A DNA stretch of 64,000 nt, from the NCBI GenBank assembly GCA_038249195.1, contig JBBRWM010000005.1:124001-188000 (forward strand), in the 5' to 3' direction. The notes beneath the pieces were generated by a model. It saw nothing but the letters and a program-made list of their open reading frames with translations. It was not told the origin of the DNA and did no database searches. The stretch's first letter is position 1. Each line of letters starts with the position of its first letter. The translations under genes and the position numbers were made by a program. Of this stretch, positions 30,778 through 39,452 are shown in pieces. The stretch is from JAOUEA01 sp038249195. Its GTDB lineage: Bacteria > Actinomycetota > UBA4738 > HRBIN12.

Positions 30778-32084
30778 CGAGCGTGTTCCCCCGTGTGCTG
30801 GACCGCGCATTGCCCACCGCCGTCTCCGCCGAGGGCGCCTGGATCGTGGACGCGGACGGAACCCGGTACCTCGACGGCGCGGGCGGCGCGATCGTCGTGA
30901 ACGTGGGCCACGGCGTGCCCGCCGTGATCGACGCCATCACCCGGCAGATCCACAAGACCCAGTACGTCCACAGCACGATGTTCACCACCGAGGCTGTGGA
31001 AACGTACGCCGACGCGATGGCCGCGCGGCTGCCGATGGACGGGCCACGCCTCTATCCCGTGTCGGGTGGCAGCGAAGCCGTGGAGACGGCGATGAAGCTC
31101 GCGCGGGCTTACCATCTGGCGCGCGGCGAACCGGCCCGGGTCACCGTGGTGGGACGACGAGGTGCGTACCACGGAAACACGCTGGGGGCGCTCGACGCGA
31201 GTGGGAAGGAGCCGCTGCGCAAGCCGTACACGCCCTGGCTGGGACGGCACCTGCACGCGCCGGCCGCCTATGAGTACCGTTGCCTGAACCCCGGCCATCC
31301 TCACGGCTGCGGGGACTGGCACGCGGCGGAGCTCGACCGCATGATCCAACAGACCGGGCCCAACACCGTGGCTGCATTCATCGCCGAGCCCGTCGCGGGC
31401 GCGACGCTCGGGGCCGCCGTGCCGTGTGAGGACTACTGGGGGAAGGTGGTCGAGGTCTCCCGCCGTCACGGGGCGCTCGTGATCGCGGACGAGGTCATGA
31501 CCGGCATGGGGCGCACCGGGCGCTGGTTCGGCGTCGAGCACTGGGGGGTGCGCCCCGACATCCTGACGGCCGGCAAGGGAACCACCAGCGGGTACGTGCC
31601 GTTCGGGTTCGCGGCCGCGAGCGGACCGGTGTTCGAGGCGGTGTCGACCGCGGGCTTCGTCCACGGTTTCACGTGGTCGCACAACGCGCTGGGGGCCGCC
31701 GCGGGCTCGGCCGTGATCGAGACCCTCGAGGAAAGCGATCTCATCGCACGATGCGCCTCGATGGGAGCCCGCCTCCGCGCCGATCTGCGCACGGAGCTGA
31801 CGGGCGTTCCCTCGGTGGGCGACGTGCGTGGCTTGGGGCTGATGATCGGGATCGAACTCGTGCGCGACCCGCTTACCAAGGAGCCGTTCGTGCGCGCGGA
31901 CCGGATCACCGAGCGCGTCGTGGCCGCGGCACGCGAACGGGGGCTCCTTCTCTATTCCTCGGTGGGCCATGTGGACGGCGCCAACGGCGACATCCTCATG
32001 CTCGGCCCGCCCTTCTGCCTCACCGACGACGACGCCGCTGTGCTCGTCGAGCGCACGGCCGCCGCGATACGTTCGGTGGCGTGA
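30774..32084 (+). CDS. Class III aminotransferase (omega-amino acid:pyruvate type)
   Basis: A 436-residue PLP aminotransferase, clearly distinct from the one at 27089. VSGGSEAVETAMKLARAYH binds phosphate, IADEVMTGMGRTG contains the PLP Asp, and LTAGKGTTSGYVPFG the Schiff-base Lys. The Cys/His-rich stretch YRCLNPGHPHGCGDWHA is typical of a subgroup with unknown amine donors. Start GTG 30774. Confidence 0.87.
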   Translation: MTSVFPRVLDRALPTAVSAEGAWIVDADGTRYLDGAGGAIVVNVGHGVPAVIDAITRQIHKTQYVHSTMFTTEAVETYADAMAARLPMDGPRLYPVSGGSEAVETAMKLARAYHLARGEPARVTVVGRRGAYHGNTLGALDASGKEPLRKPYTPWLGRHLHAPAAYEYRCLNPGHPHGCGDWHAAELDRMIQQTGPNTVAAFIAEPVAGATLGAAVPCEDYWGKVVEVSRRHGALVIADEVMTGMGRTGRWFGVEHWGVRPDILTAGKGTTSGYVPFGFAAASGPVFEAVSTAGFVHGFTWSHNALGAAAGSAVIETLEESDLIARCASMGARLRADLRTELTGVPSVGDVRGLGLMIGIELVRDPLTKEPFVRADRITERVVAAARERGLLLYSSVGHVDGANGDILMLGPPFCLTDDDAAVLVERTAAAIRSVA

Positions 32085-33166
32085 GCGAACGCGTCGGTCT
32101 GGTGCGCTGCCCCCAGGCTGCGATCTATGACCACGGTCCCCACCACCCACTTCGCCCCGAGCGCGTGCTGCTGACGTGGGAACTGATCGATGCCTACGGG
32201 CTGAGCCGCGGGCCCGGGGTCGTGTCCCTCTCGTGCGAGCCCGCCGACGACGCCACGCTCGAGCTCGTCCATACGCCGGCCTTCCTCGATGCCACGAAGC
32301 GGGCGGGCGCGGGCGAGGACGGTGCATGGTCCCGGTTCGGGTACGGGCCGGGCGACAACCCGATCTTCGATCGGATGCACGAGGCCGGCGCTCTGGTGGC
32401 CGGGGCCACGCTCGCGGCCGCCCGGGCCGTCTGGGCCGGCGACGTGGAGCATGCCTTCAACGCGACGGGGGGCCTGCACCATGCCATGGCGGCCCGCGCG
32501 TCCGGGTTCTGCGTGTACGACGACCCGGCCGTCGCGATCGCGTGGCTCCTCCAGGAAGGGGCCGAGCGCGTGGCGTACGTGGACGTGGACGTGCACCACG
32601 GCGACGGGCCGCAGGCGATCTTCTACGACGATCCGCGCGTGCTCACGGTGTCGCTGCATCAGTACGCGCCCGAGGCCGGGTTCTTCCCGGGCACCGGCGG
32701 CGCGGATGAGCGGGGCGGTCCGGACGCCGTCGGGACGAGCGTCAACGTCCCGTTGCGCCCCGGGACGGGGGACGAGGGCTGGCTGGCGGCGTTCGATCAG
32801 GTGGTGCCCGACGTCGTCGCGCGCTTCGGCCCCGACGTGTTGGTCACCCAGCTGGGGTGCGACACGCACGGTACCGATCCACTCGCGCATCTGGAGCTCA
32901 CGACCGCCGCGTACCGGGAGACCGCCGCCCGCCTGCATGCCCTGGCCCACGACGAGGCGGGCGGCCGCTGGGTGGCGACCGGGGGCGGCGGGTACCGGTG
33001 GGCGACCGTGGTGCCGCGCGCCTGGACGATCTACTTCGCCGAGATGTCGGGCGCGCGGCCGCCCGACGCCATCCCGCAGCCGTGGCTCGTCCGCGCTCGC
33101 GACCTCTGGGGCGCTGACGTCCCCACGACGCTCTCCGATCCGCCGATCGGAAACGCTGACGGTTAA
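32081..33166 (+). CDS. AcuC/histone-deacetylase-family deacetylase
   Basis: A 361-residue arginase-fold Zn deacetylase. GGLHHAMAARASGFCVYDDP gives the catalytic His pair; Zn ligands are the Asp and His in YVDVDVHHGDGPQ and the Asp in GCDTHGTDPLAHL; GTGGADERGG and TGGGGYRW complete the pocket. The pattern is that of AcuC, which deacetylates acetyl-CoA synthetase in Bacillus, or acetylpolyamine amidohydrolases. With two aminotransferases upstream, an N-acetylated amine substrate is also plausible (inference). GTG 32081 overlaps the preceding stop. Confidence 0.88.
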   Translation: MSERVGLVRCPQAAIYDHGPHHPLRPERVLLTWELIDAYGLSRGPGVVSLSCEPADDATLELVHTPAFLDATKRAGAGEDGAWSRFGYGPGDNPIFDRMHEAGALVAGATLAAARAVWAGDVEHAFNATGGLHHAMAARASGFCVYDDPAVAIAWLLQEGAERVAYVDVDVHHGDGPQAIFYDDPRVLTVSLHQYAPEAGFFPGTGGADERGGPDAVGTSVNVPLRPGTGDEGWLAAFDQVVPDVVARFGPDVLVTQLGCDTHGTDPLAHLELTTAAYRETAARLHALAHDEAGGRWVATGGGGYRWATVVPRAWTIYFAEMSGARPPDAIPQPWLVRARDLWGADVPTTLSDPPIGNADG

Positions 33167-33636
33167 GTCTCGCCGAGCGCTCCCACGATCTGTTCCATCA
33201 GCCAGCCCAGCCACAGGTAGACGTCGTAGGTGGCCCGGTCCCGGGGGTCGTCGAAGTCGGCGCTCCCTGTCTCCTCGGTCACCTCGAGCCGGACCCCCCA
33301 GACGAGCCGCACGTCGTTGATCGAGCGCATGAGGCTCAACATCCGCTCCTCGGAGACGCGCGGATCCCCGAGCGCCGCCTCGGCCTCGTCGAGGCCCGCG
33401 AGCCGCTCCGCGAGCAGGCCGTTGCCCGCCATCTGCTCGTAGTCGAGGTTCTCGAGCAGATCGTCGGGGTATGCCGGGGGGAACAGCCGGGCCACGCCCA
33501 CATCGCTCGCCGGGTTCTCCGCCAGCAGGAGCGCGCGCATCGCCGCGAGCTGTTCGCGAAGCAGCTCACGCTCGCGGTCTTCCAGGCGCAGCTCGTACCC
33601 GTCGCGGCGCCGGCGGACCAACCGGAGGACGGCCAC
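33163..33636 (-). CDS. DUF2017 family protein
   Basis: A 157-residue actinobacterial protein of unknown function, mostly helical and acidic. The family pattern RRRRDGYELRLEDRERELLR, LFPPAYPDD and VWGVRLEVTEE is clear. GTG 33636 is chosen because it immediately follows the clpS stop and begins the conserved part. The clpS-DUF2017 pair is conserved in actinobacteria, suggesting a link with Clp proteolysis (inference from context). Confidence 0.85.
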   Translation of the reverse strand: MAVLRLVRRRRDGYELRLEDRERELLREQLAAMRALLLAENPASDVGVARLFPPAYPDDLLENLDYEQMAGNGLLAERLAGLDEAEAALGDPRVSEERMLSLMRSINDVRLVWGVRLEVTEETGSADFDDPRDRATYDVYLWLGWLMEQIVGALGET

Positions 33637-33637
33637 G

Positions 33638-33976
33638 CTAGGCGTCCTTCTGCATGGTGGCCCACAGGCCGTAGGCATGGAGCCGGGCGACGTCGGACTC
33701 GCAGCGGTGCTTCGGGCCGTTCGACACGACCGCCTTGCCCTTCAGGTGCACGTCCATCATCAGCTTCTCGGCCTTCGCGCGGGGATAGCCGAAGAGCTTC
33801 TGGAACACGAAGGTCACGTACGACATCAGGTTCACCGGGTCGTTCCACACGATGACGATCCAGGGGATGTCGGCTTCGACCGACTCATCGGCGTCGGGCT
33901 GATCGACCTCGACCGGCGCGGTCTGCGTCTCGGCCCGCGCGACCTCGACGGTCGAGATGGCGGTGAGGGTGTGCAC
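33638..33976 (-). CDS. clpS: ATP-dependent Clp protease adaptor ClpS
   Basis: A 112-residue N-end-rule adaptor that delivers substrates to ClpC/ClpA. After a variable acidic N-terminus, the core reads WIVIVWNDPVNLMSYVTFVF (near residues 39-58), with the conserved N-D-P, and ends MMDVHLKGKAVVSNGPKH. Hydrophobic-pocket residues appear in place. No clp ATPase is in the window. It heads a two-gene operon with the DUF2017 gene. Confidence 0.93.
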   Translation of the reverse strand: MHTLTAISTVEVARAETQTAPVEVDQPDADESVEADIPWIVIVWNDPVNLMSYVTFVFQKLFGYPRAKAEKLMMDVHLKGKAVVSNGPKHRCESDVARLHAYGLWATMQKDA

Positions 33977-34060
33977 GCCCCAACGGTACCGCTACGCGCG
34001 AAGGGACGCCGGGCGGCAGGTGCCGCGTCGGCGTCCCGGCGCGTCGCGCGAGCAGGCGGC

Positions 34061-34453
34061 TCAGCCGAAGACCTGATCCACCGAGAACTGCACCTTGGAC
34101 CGCAGGCCGTACGCGCGCTCGCCGGCCACGAAGCGCGCGATCCCCCCGGCAGAGGGATCCGGGATGGAGACCACGATCGAGAACGTGCCGTCGTCCGCGA
34201 CGAGGACCGTCCTCGCCCTCGCGACGGTCGTGCGAACCCCGCCCGAATCGATGAACCGCACGCGCACGCGTCCGCCGGCGACGTAGCCGGCACCCGCGAG
34301 CGTCACCGCGCTTCCGGGCGGCCCCGACGTGAGGTCCTCCGTGACGGAACACACGCAAGGCACCGGCGCGGCCTGGGCGGCGAGCGGCGCGAGCGTCGTG
34401 CACAGCGCGATCGCGGTTCCCACATGACGAAGTCTGATTCGGTGCGTGACCAT
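34061..34453 (-). CDS. Secreted Ig-like (IPT/TIG-type) hypothetical protein
   Basis: A 130-residue exported protein. The ATG at 34453 has AAGGAGAG upstream and opens a signal peptide (RIRLRHVGTAIALCTTLAPLA, cleavage near AQA). The mature part starts with PCVCSV, then GPPGSAVTLAGAGYVAGGRV and DDGTFSIVVSIPDPSAGG, a pattern of IPT/TIG-like beta-sandwich repeats found in cell-surface proteins. Function unknown. The following gap 34454-34711 shows nothing recognisable. Confidence 0.65.
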   Translation of the reverse strand: MVTHRIRLRHVGTAIALCTTLAPLAAQAAPVPCVCSVTEDLTSGPPGSAVTLAGAGYVAGGRVRVRFIDSGGVRTTVARARTVLVADDGTFSIVVSIPDPSAGGIARFVAGERAYGLRSKVQFSVDQVFG

Positions 34454-34711
34454 GAAACCTCTCCTTGCTCTGCCAGACCCGTCCACGACATGAGCCGCGT
34501 CTCGGGCGTGCCGAAGGGTTGTACCGCGGATCGGGCCGCCGCGATCTCGCCCGGATGGGGGTATCGTCGTAGCTCGGGGCTGGTTCTTGGCGTTGCGACT
34601 TGGACTAAGGCGAACGCCGCGAGCAGCGGATGCTCCGGCCCTGCGTCCGAACCGCGCCCGTCGAGCGCTCCGACCGCCGACCCCGCCCGTCGGCGCCGAT
34701 GTCGAGAAGGA

Positions 34712-35011
34712 TCAGGGCTCGGCCGGGCGGGAGCCGTACCTGCGCTCGGCGGCGCCGAGGGCCCACCGATAGGGTCCCGGCGCGAGGACGCGCACGATCT
34801 GTCCGGCTCCGGTCCATCGCGGGATCGAGTATCCGGGGGCGATCTCACGCAGCACCACGCGGACGATGGCGCGGGCCACGCGGTCGACGTCGAGCGACAG
34901 CACCCGCGGACGGTCGGTGCCTGGGAAGCCCTCGGTGGGAACGAATCCGGGGTTCACGGAGGTGACAAGCACTCGTTCGGGTGCGGTGGTCACGTTGAGC
35001 GATTCGGAGAA
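34712..35011 (-). pseudogene. 3' remnant of an SDR gene
   Basis: From FSESLN to the end, about 100 codons resemble the C-terminal third of the intact SDR at 37413-38240 (shared FSESLN, VNP.FVPTEGFP.TDRPR and IPRW). The Rossmann glycine motif, NNAG and YxxxK are missing and the frame upstream is unrelated. It is a truncated paralogue separated from its twin by the histidine-kinase gene. The gap 35012-35249 contains nothing else recognisable. Confidence 0.7.
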
Positions 35012-35249
35012 CGGCGAATCATGCCCCCCTCCTTCGTTCGCACTGTGGGATCTCCAGGCCGCTTGTGAGCAACGGTGCCTGGAGGTGCGGTGCGGCGAGC
35101 CAAGTCTCCCGAGCAAGTGACAGGTTCATCGCTGGATCTGACCGACCGGGGCCGTACGCCCACCGTCTACCCCCACAGAGGGGACAGCCTCGACAATCTG
35201 AACGCGAACACTACTCGTGACCACCTACTGCAATACACCCCGGGCATGG

Positions 35250-37322
35250 TCACGCGAGATCGCCCACCGGCACCTCGCCCGAGATCGTCGTGCCGCGGCC
35301 CACCTCGGAGCGGATCGTCAGACTGCCGCCGAGCGCGTCCAGCCGGTCGCGCATGTTCGTGAGACCGGCGCCGCTCGGCTTCCCTGCGTCAAAGCCGCCC
35401 CCATCGTCCTGGACGGCGAAGCGCAGGAGGCCGTCCGCCGCTCCGAGGCGCACCTGGACCAGCGTCGCGGCCGCGTACTTGCCGACGTTCTGGAGTGCCT
35501 CGAGCACGCAGAAGTACACGGCGGCCTCGGCCTCTGGCTGGTAGCGGTCGACCCCGTCATGCTGCACCTGCACCGGGATCGTGGCCCTCCGCGCCTGACT
35601 CTCCAGGGCGCTCACGAGCCCCTTGTCGGCCAGCAGTGGCGGGTAGATGCCGTGCGCGAGGTCGCGCAGATCCGAGAGGGCGTCCGCCGCGTCGGTCTGG
35701 ACCTGGGCGAGGAGTTCGTGGGCATGATCGTCGTTCGTGCCGATCGTCGCGTCGGCGAGCCGGATCTTCACCGCGAGGGCGACCAGTTGCTGCTGCGCGC
35801 CGTCGTGGATATTGCGCTCGATCCGGCGCCGTTCCTCGTCTTGGGCCGCCACCAATCGCTGCCGCGATGCGCGCAGGTCCTCGACCAGTCGCACGTTGCG
35901 GAGGACCAGCCCGGCCTGTGCAGCCAGGTCGCCGAGCAGCTTCTCATCCGCCGGCGTGATCGGTTCGGACACGGCCTTGCGGACACCGATCGCGCCGAGC
36001 ACCTCGCCCTGATGGCGTACCGCCACCGTTCGCATGCCGTCCAGCTCCGCAGGCACCATCGGGTCGACGAGCGGGACGCGGGCCAGCGGCTCACCGGGGG
36101 GCCAGGCGCCGACGGGTCGCAGCTCGGCCTCCACGTGGAGCCAGACCGCGGCTCGCTCGGCGCCGATGCCGTTTGCCAACGTTGTGGCGACACGCTGCAC
36201 GACGTCATCTACCGCGTACTCCCCGCCGAGTCGCCCGCCGAGCTCGGCGAGCACCTGGTACGGCGTCGCGCGTTCGCCGTAGATGATCCGATTCGCGAAC
36301 CGCTGCGCCCGGCGCCGCGCCGGCTGGAAGGCCAGGGCCACCACGGCCGCCGCCGCTGCTGAAAGCACGACATGGTTGGTCGCACCGACCGCGGCCCCCA
36401 CCCCCACGACGATCGCGACGTAGACGACGGTGATGAATGCCGCGAGCCCCCCGTACACGACGGCCTTCGTGATGACGATGTCGATGTCGTAGAGGCGATA
36501 CTTCAGGACGCCAAAGGCGATGGACACCGGCACCGAAAGGAACGACAGGATCGACAGGTACTCGGCCCAGTCGCGCGCGAAGGGGTTCGACGTCCCCGAC
36601 ACAAGCGTGCCGAGACCGTAGAGGGTGATCACCACCGCGACGAACCCGATGGAAAGCGCGAGCCATTTCAGTTGCTGGCGCTCCTCGCCGCTGGAGCGAC
36701 GGAACCGAGCCAGCGCCGCAACCGCACCGAACAGCATCAGCGGCAGGAGCAGGGCGGCGGCGACGTCAGCGACCGACTGCATCGCGGATCCCCCGACGCC
36801 GACCGGGTTGTCGTACCCCGCGTAGACCGTGAGTCGTGGGACAACCGCCGTGAGCACGGCAGCCATGACGGCGGCGGCGATCGACCACAGGATCGTGCGG
36901 CGCCAGCGGGGCGATAGGAAATGCCCGTCCGGGAAGATCGCCGCAACGACCGCCAGCCCGCCGACCATCGGGATCCAGATCCACTCCTGGAGCCAGGCGG
37001 CGTATAGGGCGCCGGCCGGCGCGCCGCCCTCACGGATGATGGCCCACCGCGCATAGGCTTCGCTGAAAGCCAGGAAACCCGCGATGATGCCAATCCCGCA
37101 GAAGATCCACCCGATCGCGTTCCCCGGCCGGCGGATCGCGATCACGGTGCCGACCCCGCCGATCACCAGGGCGAAGAGCACGGAGTAACCCTTCGCGCCG
37201 AACTCCGTCGGCAGCAGCGGGATCGACCAGCCCTTCACGAGGTACGCGACTGCCCACACGCCTAGCGTCACCGACACGGCGAGGGAGCCGAACGCGAGCC
37301 CGCGAACCCGCTTGGTCGTCAT
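35250..37322 (-). CDS. Large membrane sensor histidine kinase, NarL-partner type (HisKA_3)
   Basis: A 690-residue sensor kinase. The N-terminal half has about eight to nine hydrophobic segments (residues 10-330). A GAF-like domain follows (about 365-495), then HisKA_3 dimerisation with ERRRIERNIHDGAQQQLVAL (phospho-His) and an HATPase_c domain (EALQNVGKYA, DDGGGFD, GLTNMRDRLDALGG). The kinase would sit in the membrane and phosphorylate a NarL/LuxR response regulator. No response regulator is adjacent, so it is an orphan here. It lies between the SDR relic and the intact SDR. Confidence 0.9.
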   Translation of the reverse strand: MTTKRVRGLAFGSLAVSVTLGVWAVAYLVKGWSIPLLPTEFGAKGYSVLFALVIGGVGTVIAIRRPGNAIGWIFCGIGIIAGFLAFSEAYARWAIIREGGAPAGALYAAWLQEWIWIPMVGGLAVVAAIFPDGHFLSPRWRRTILWSIAAAVMAAVLTAVVPRLTVYAGYDNPVGVGGSAMQSVADVAAALLLPLMLFGAVAALARFRRSSGEERQQLKWLALSIGFVAVVITLYGLGTLVSGTSNPFARDWAEYLSILSFLSVPVSIAFGVLKYRLYDIDIVITKAVVYGGLAAFITVVYVAIVVGVGAAVGATNHVVLSAAAAAVVALAFQPARRRAQRFANRIIYGERATPYQVLAELGGRLGGEYAVDDVVQRVATTLANGIGAERAAVWLHVEAELRPVGAWPPGEPLARVPLVDPMVPAELDGMRTVAVRHQGEVLGAIGVRKAVSEPITPADEKLLGDLAAQAGLVLRNVRLVEDLRASRQRLVAAQDEERRRIERNIHDGAQQQLVALAVKIRLADATIGTNDDHAHELLAQVQTDAADALSDLRDLAHGIYPPLLADKGLVSALESQARRATIPVQVQHDGVDRYQPEAEAAVYFCVLEALQNVGKYAAATLVQVRLGAADGLLRFAVQDDGGGFDAGKPSGAGLTNMRDRLDALGGSLTIRSEVGRGTTISGEVPVGDLA

Positions 37323-37412
37323 GGCTCGATACTGCCACCGGAGGCCCGGGTGGTCACCGAGCGCATGCTCACCACTCCCGCGGGTGGTGCCTGTATCCGG
37401 TTGTCGTCACCA

Positions 37413-38240
37413 TCAACATGACCGAACACGTGTGCGACGCCAACCCGAGCCCGTGCCGGGCCTCGACCCCGGCTCGTACCGACTGGCGATGCGGCCGACC
37501 GTCCACCGGTACAGCGGCGGCGTGAGTATGCGGAACGCTTGCAACGTGGCGACCCACCGGGGGATGGCGACCTCGTGGTCGACGTTGCCCCGCACGACCC
37601 GAACGATGGTCTCGGCGACCCGTTCCGGGGTGAGGCTGAGGAGGCGCGGGCGGTCGGTGGCCGGGAACCCTTCCGTGGGGACGAACGCCGGGTTGACGGC
37701 CGTTACGAGTACGCCCGTGCGCTTCATAGTCATGTTCAGGGACTCGGAGAACGCCACCACGCCGTGCTTCGTGGCCGCGTACACGGCCGCCCCGGGCGCC
37801 ACGTTCTTCCCCGCGAGCGACGCGACGTTCACGATGTGGCCGTGGCGTCGCGCCAGCATGTCAGGCAGGAAGGTGCGCGTGCCGAACAGGACCCCGGTGA
37901 GGTTCACGTCCACGACGCGTCGGATCTGCTCGTACGTCAGCGTCTCGAAGCCGCCACCTCCCGGGATCCCCGCGTTGTTCACCATGACGTCGGCGGGACC
38001 GAACGCCTCAAGGACCACCCCGCGGAGCGTCCGCAGGTCATCGTGGTCCGTGACGTCGCACGGGACCGCGAGCGCCGTTCCCCCGGCGCGCTCGATCCGG
38101 CCCGCCAGCTCGTCGAGCCGCTCCGCCCGGCGGGCGGCCAGCACCACCCTGGCGCCCCGTTGCGCGAACGCCACCGCGGTCGCGGCGCCGATCCCGGACG
38201 AGGCGCCGGTCACCACCACCACGGCCCCCTTCAGCTGCAT
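37413..38240 (-). CDS. Short-chain dehydrogenase/reductase (intact paralogue)
   Basis: A 275-residue classical SDR with every signature: TGASSGIGAATAVAF, DVTDHDD, NNAGIPGGGG, ASLAGKN and YAATKHGV. ATG 38240 is used because the coenzyme-binding strand begins right after it; the longer frame upstream overlaps the divergent gene at 38266. The C-terminal tail is Arg-rich. A decayed relative of its 3' end lies at 34712-35011. Confidence 0.9.
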   Translation of the reverse strand: MQLKGAVVVVTGASSGIGAATAVAFAQRGARVVLAARRAERLDELAGRIERAGGTALAVPCDVTDHDDLRTLRGVVLEAFGPADVMVNNAGIPGGGGFETLTYEQIRRVVDVNLTGVLFGTRTFLPDMLARRHGHIVNVASLAGKNVAPGAAVYAATKHGVVAFSESLNMTMKRTGVLVTAVNPAFVPTEGFPATDRPRLLSLTPERVAETIVRVVRGNVDHEVAIPRWVATLQAFRILTPPLYRWTVGRIASRYEPGSRPGTGSGWRRTRVRSC

Positions 38241-38251
38241 GCCGGCTCCCG

Positions 38252-38257
38252 TACGCT
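38252..38257 (+). promoter_or_regulatory. Leaderless-type -10 of the putative phosphatase gene
   Basis: TACGCT, 8 nt before the ATG at 38266, inside the 25-bp divergent spacer with the SDR gene. Confidence 0.35.
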
Positions 38258-38265
38258 CTGCACGC

Positions 38266-39120
38266 ATGGACGTTATCGAAGCGCACGTGAGCCGTCTCCC
38301 GGCCGTGGACGAGCGGTGGACGCCCCGCGCGTGTTCGCGGAGCGAGCTGGAGGAGGCCCTGTTGCAGGGCGGGGTCGCCGGCACGGCCGCCCACCCGCTG
38401 GACAACGTCCGCGCGAACATCTCGATGTTGATCGACGGCGACCCGGACAAGCGGTTCGGGCTCTCGGGGTTGCCGGGCGCGTTCACGTTCGACGACATCC
38501 TCGACCTCGTCGCCCGGGACGCCGGCGAGCCCATCGATCACGCGGCGCGCTCCGGGCGGGTCGAGATCGCCCCGGCCCCCATCCTGATCGCGTGCGAGGC
38601 GGTCGGCGACCGGCTCGCGGCTGCCTGCGCCCGCAGCGAGCGCGTGATCCTCGCCACCGGGCACCCGATCGGCCTCGCCCTGCTCTATCGCGAGCTCGAC
38701 CGCCTCCTCGGCGCCCGCGGCGCGAAGGTCCTCAAGGCGGCCGACGGCGTGCGTTGGCACCAGAACGGGCTCACCCACGACTGGGAGATCGACCATTGGG
38801 GGGGCGTGGGGATGCTCACCGACGGCGGCGAGCCGCGGCACACCCACGGGCCCGACGCCATGGAGCGCATGCTTGCCGAGGCGACCCCCGATCTCGTGGT
38901 GGCGGACCACGGGTTCGCGGGCGCCGCGATCGAGGCGGGGGTGGAGACGCTCAGCATCGCCGACGTGAACGATCCGGCGCTCATCGTGGCGCGGGCGCAG
39001 GGACGCACCGACACCGTGGTCGTGATGGACGACCACGTCGCTCCGCAGGACTACTGGCCCTGTTTCCAGGCCATCGTCGCGCGGTTCCCAGGGGACGCAA
39101 CGGCCCGTTCGCCCGTGTGA
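38266..39120 (+). CDS. Conserved actinobacterial protein, putative phosphatase
   Basis: A 284-residue cytosolic protein. RVILATGHPIGLALLYREL, the repeated His/Asp clusters (HTHGPDAMERML, LVVADHGFAGAA) and IADVNDPALIVARAQGRTD resemble a conserved actinobacterial family that relatives annotate as phosphatase, without a well-defined fold assignment I can confirm. Possible metal ligands are the His and Asp residues around 200-230. It diverges from the SDR gene. Confidence 0.7.
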   Translation: MDVIEAHVSRLPAVDERWTPRACSRSELEEALLQGGVAGTAAHPLDNVRANISMLIDGDPDKRFGLSGLPGAFTFDDILDLVARDAGEPIDHAARSGRVEIAPAPILIACEAVGDRLAAACARSERVILATGHPIGLALLYRELDRLLGARGAKVLKAADGVRWHQNGLTHDWEIDHWGGVGMLTDGGEPRHTHGPDAMERMLAEATPDLVVADHGFAGAAIEAGVETLSIADVNDPALIVARAQGRTDTVVVMDDHVAPQDYWPCFQAIVARFPGDATARSPV

Positions 39121-39166
39121 CCTGCGGCGAAGCAAGTAGGGCTATCCAGGGACCCCGCCCACCGCC

Positions 39167-39172
39167 TACAAT
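39167..39172 (+). promoter_or_regulatory. Leaderless-type -10 of the bldC-like gene
   Basis: TACAAT, a five-of-six consensus match, 8 nt before the GTG at 39181. Confidence 0.5.
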
Positions 39173-39180
39173 CGCCAATC

Positions 39181-39378
39181 GTGACCAGCAATCCCTTCAC
39201 CGAGGCTCGGCTGTTGACCGTCAACGAGGTCGCTGACCTTCTGCGCGTATCCAGGATGACCGTCTACCGACTGATCAAGACCGGGGAGATGTCCGCCATC
39301 AGGGTGGGCCGCAACTATCGACTCCGCGAGGAAGACGTCCATAGCTACCTGATGGAGCGGTATACCGAGGCCGGCTAG
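39181..39378 (+). CDS. bldC: BldC-like MerR/excisionase-type HTH protein
   Basis: A 65-residue DNA-binding protein. LLTVNEVADLLRVSRMTVYR is the winged HTH and AIRVGRNYRLREEDVHSYL the wing and following strand, as in BldC, a developmental regulator that binds DNA as head-to-tail oligomers. Small excisionase-like proteins look similar; the nearby bS22 gene favours the chromosomal BldC type, and no integrase is present. GTG start with a strong -10 just upstream. Confidence 0.82.
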   Translation: MTSNPFTEARLLTVNEVADLLRVSRMTVYRLIKTGEMSAIRVGRNYRLREEDVHSYLMERYTEAG

Positions 39379-39452
39379 CCGGCCCTCATTCCCCGACCAC
39401 CGCGTCCACAACGCGCCTGCCGGGCCTCTGCGAAGGCGCAGAGGGGGCGTAG

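Noticed and set aside
39181..39378. Phage excisionase
   Set aside because: The HTH resembles excisionases, but there is no integrase or attachment site and the neighbours fit a chromosomal BldC context.
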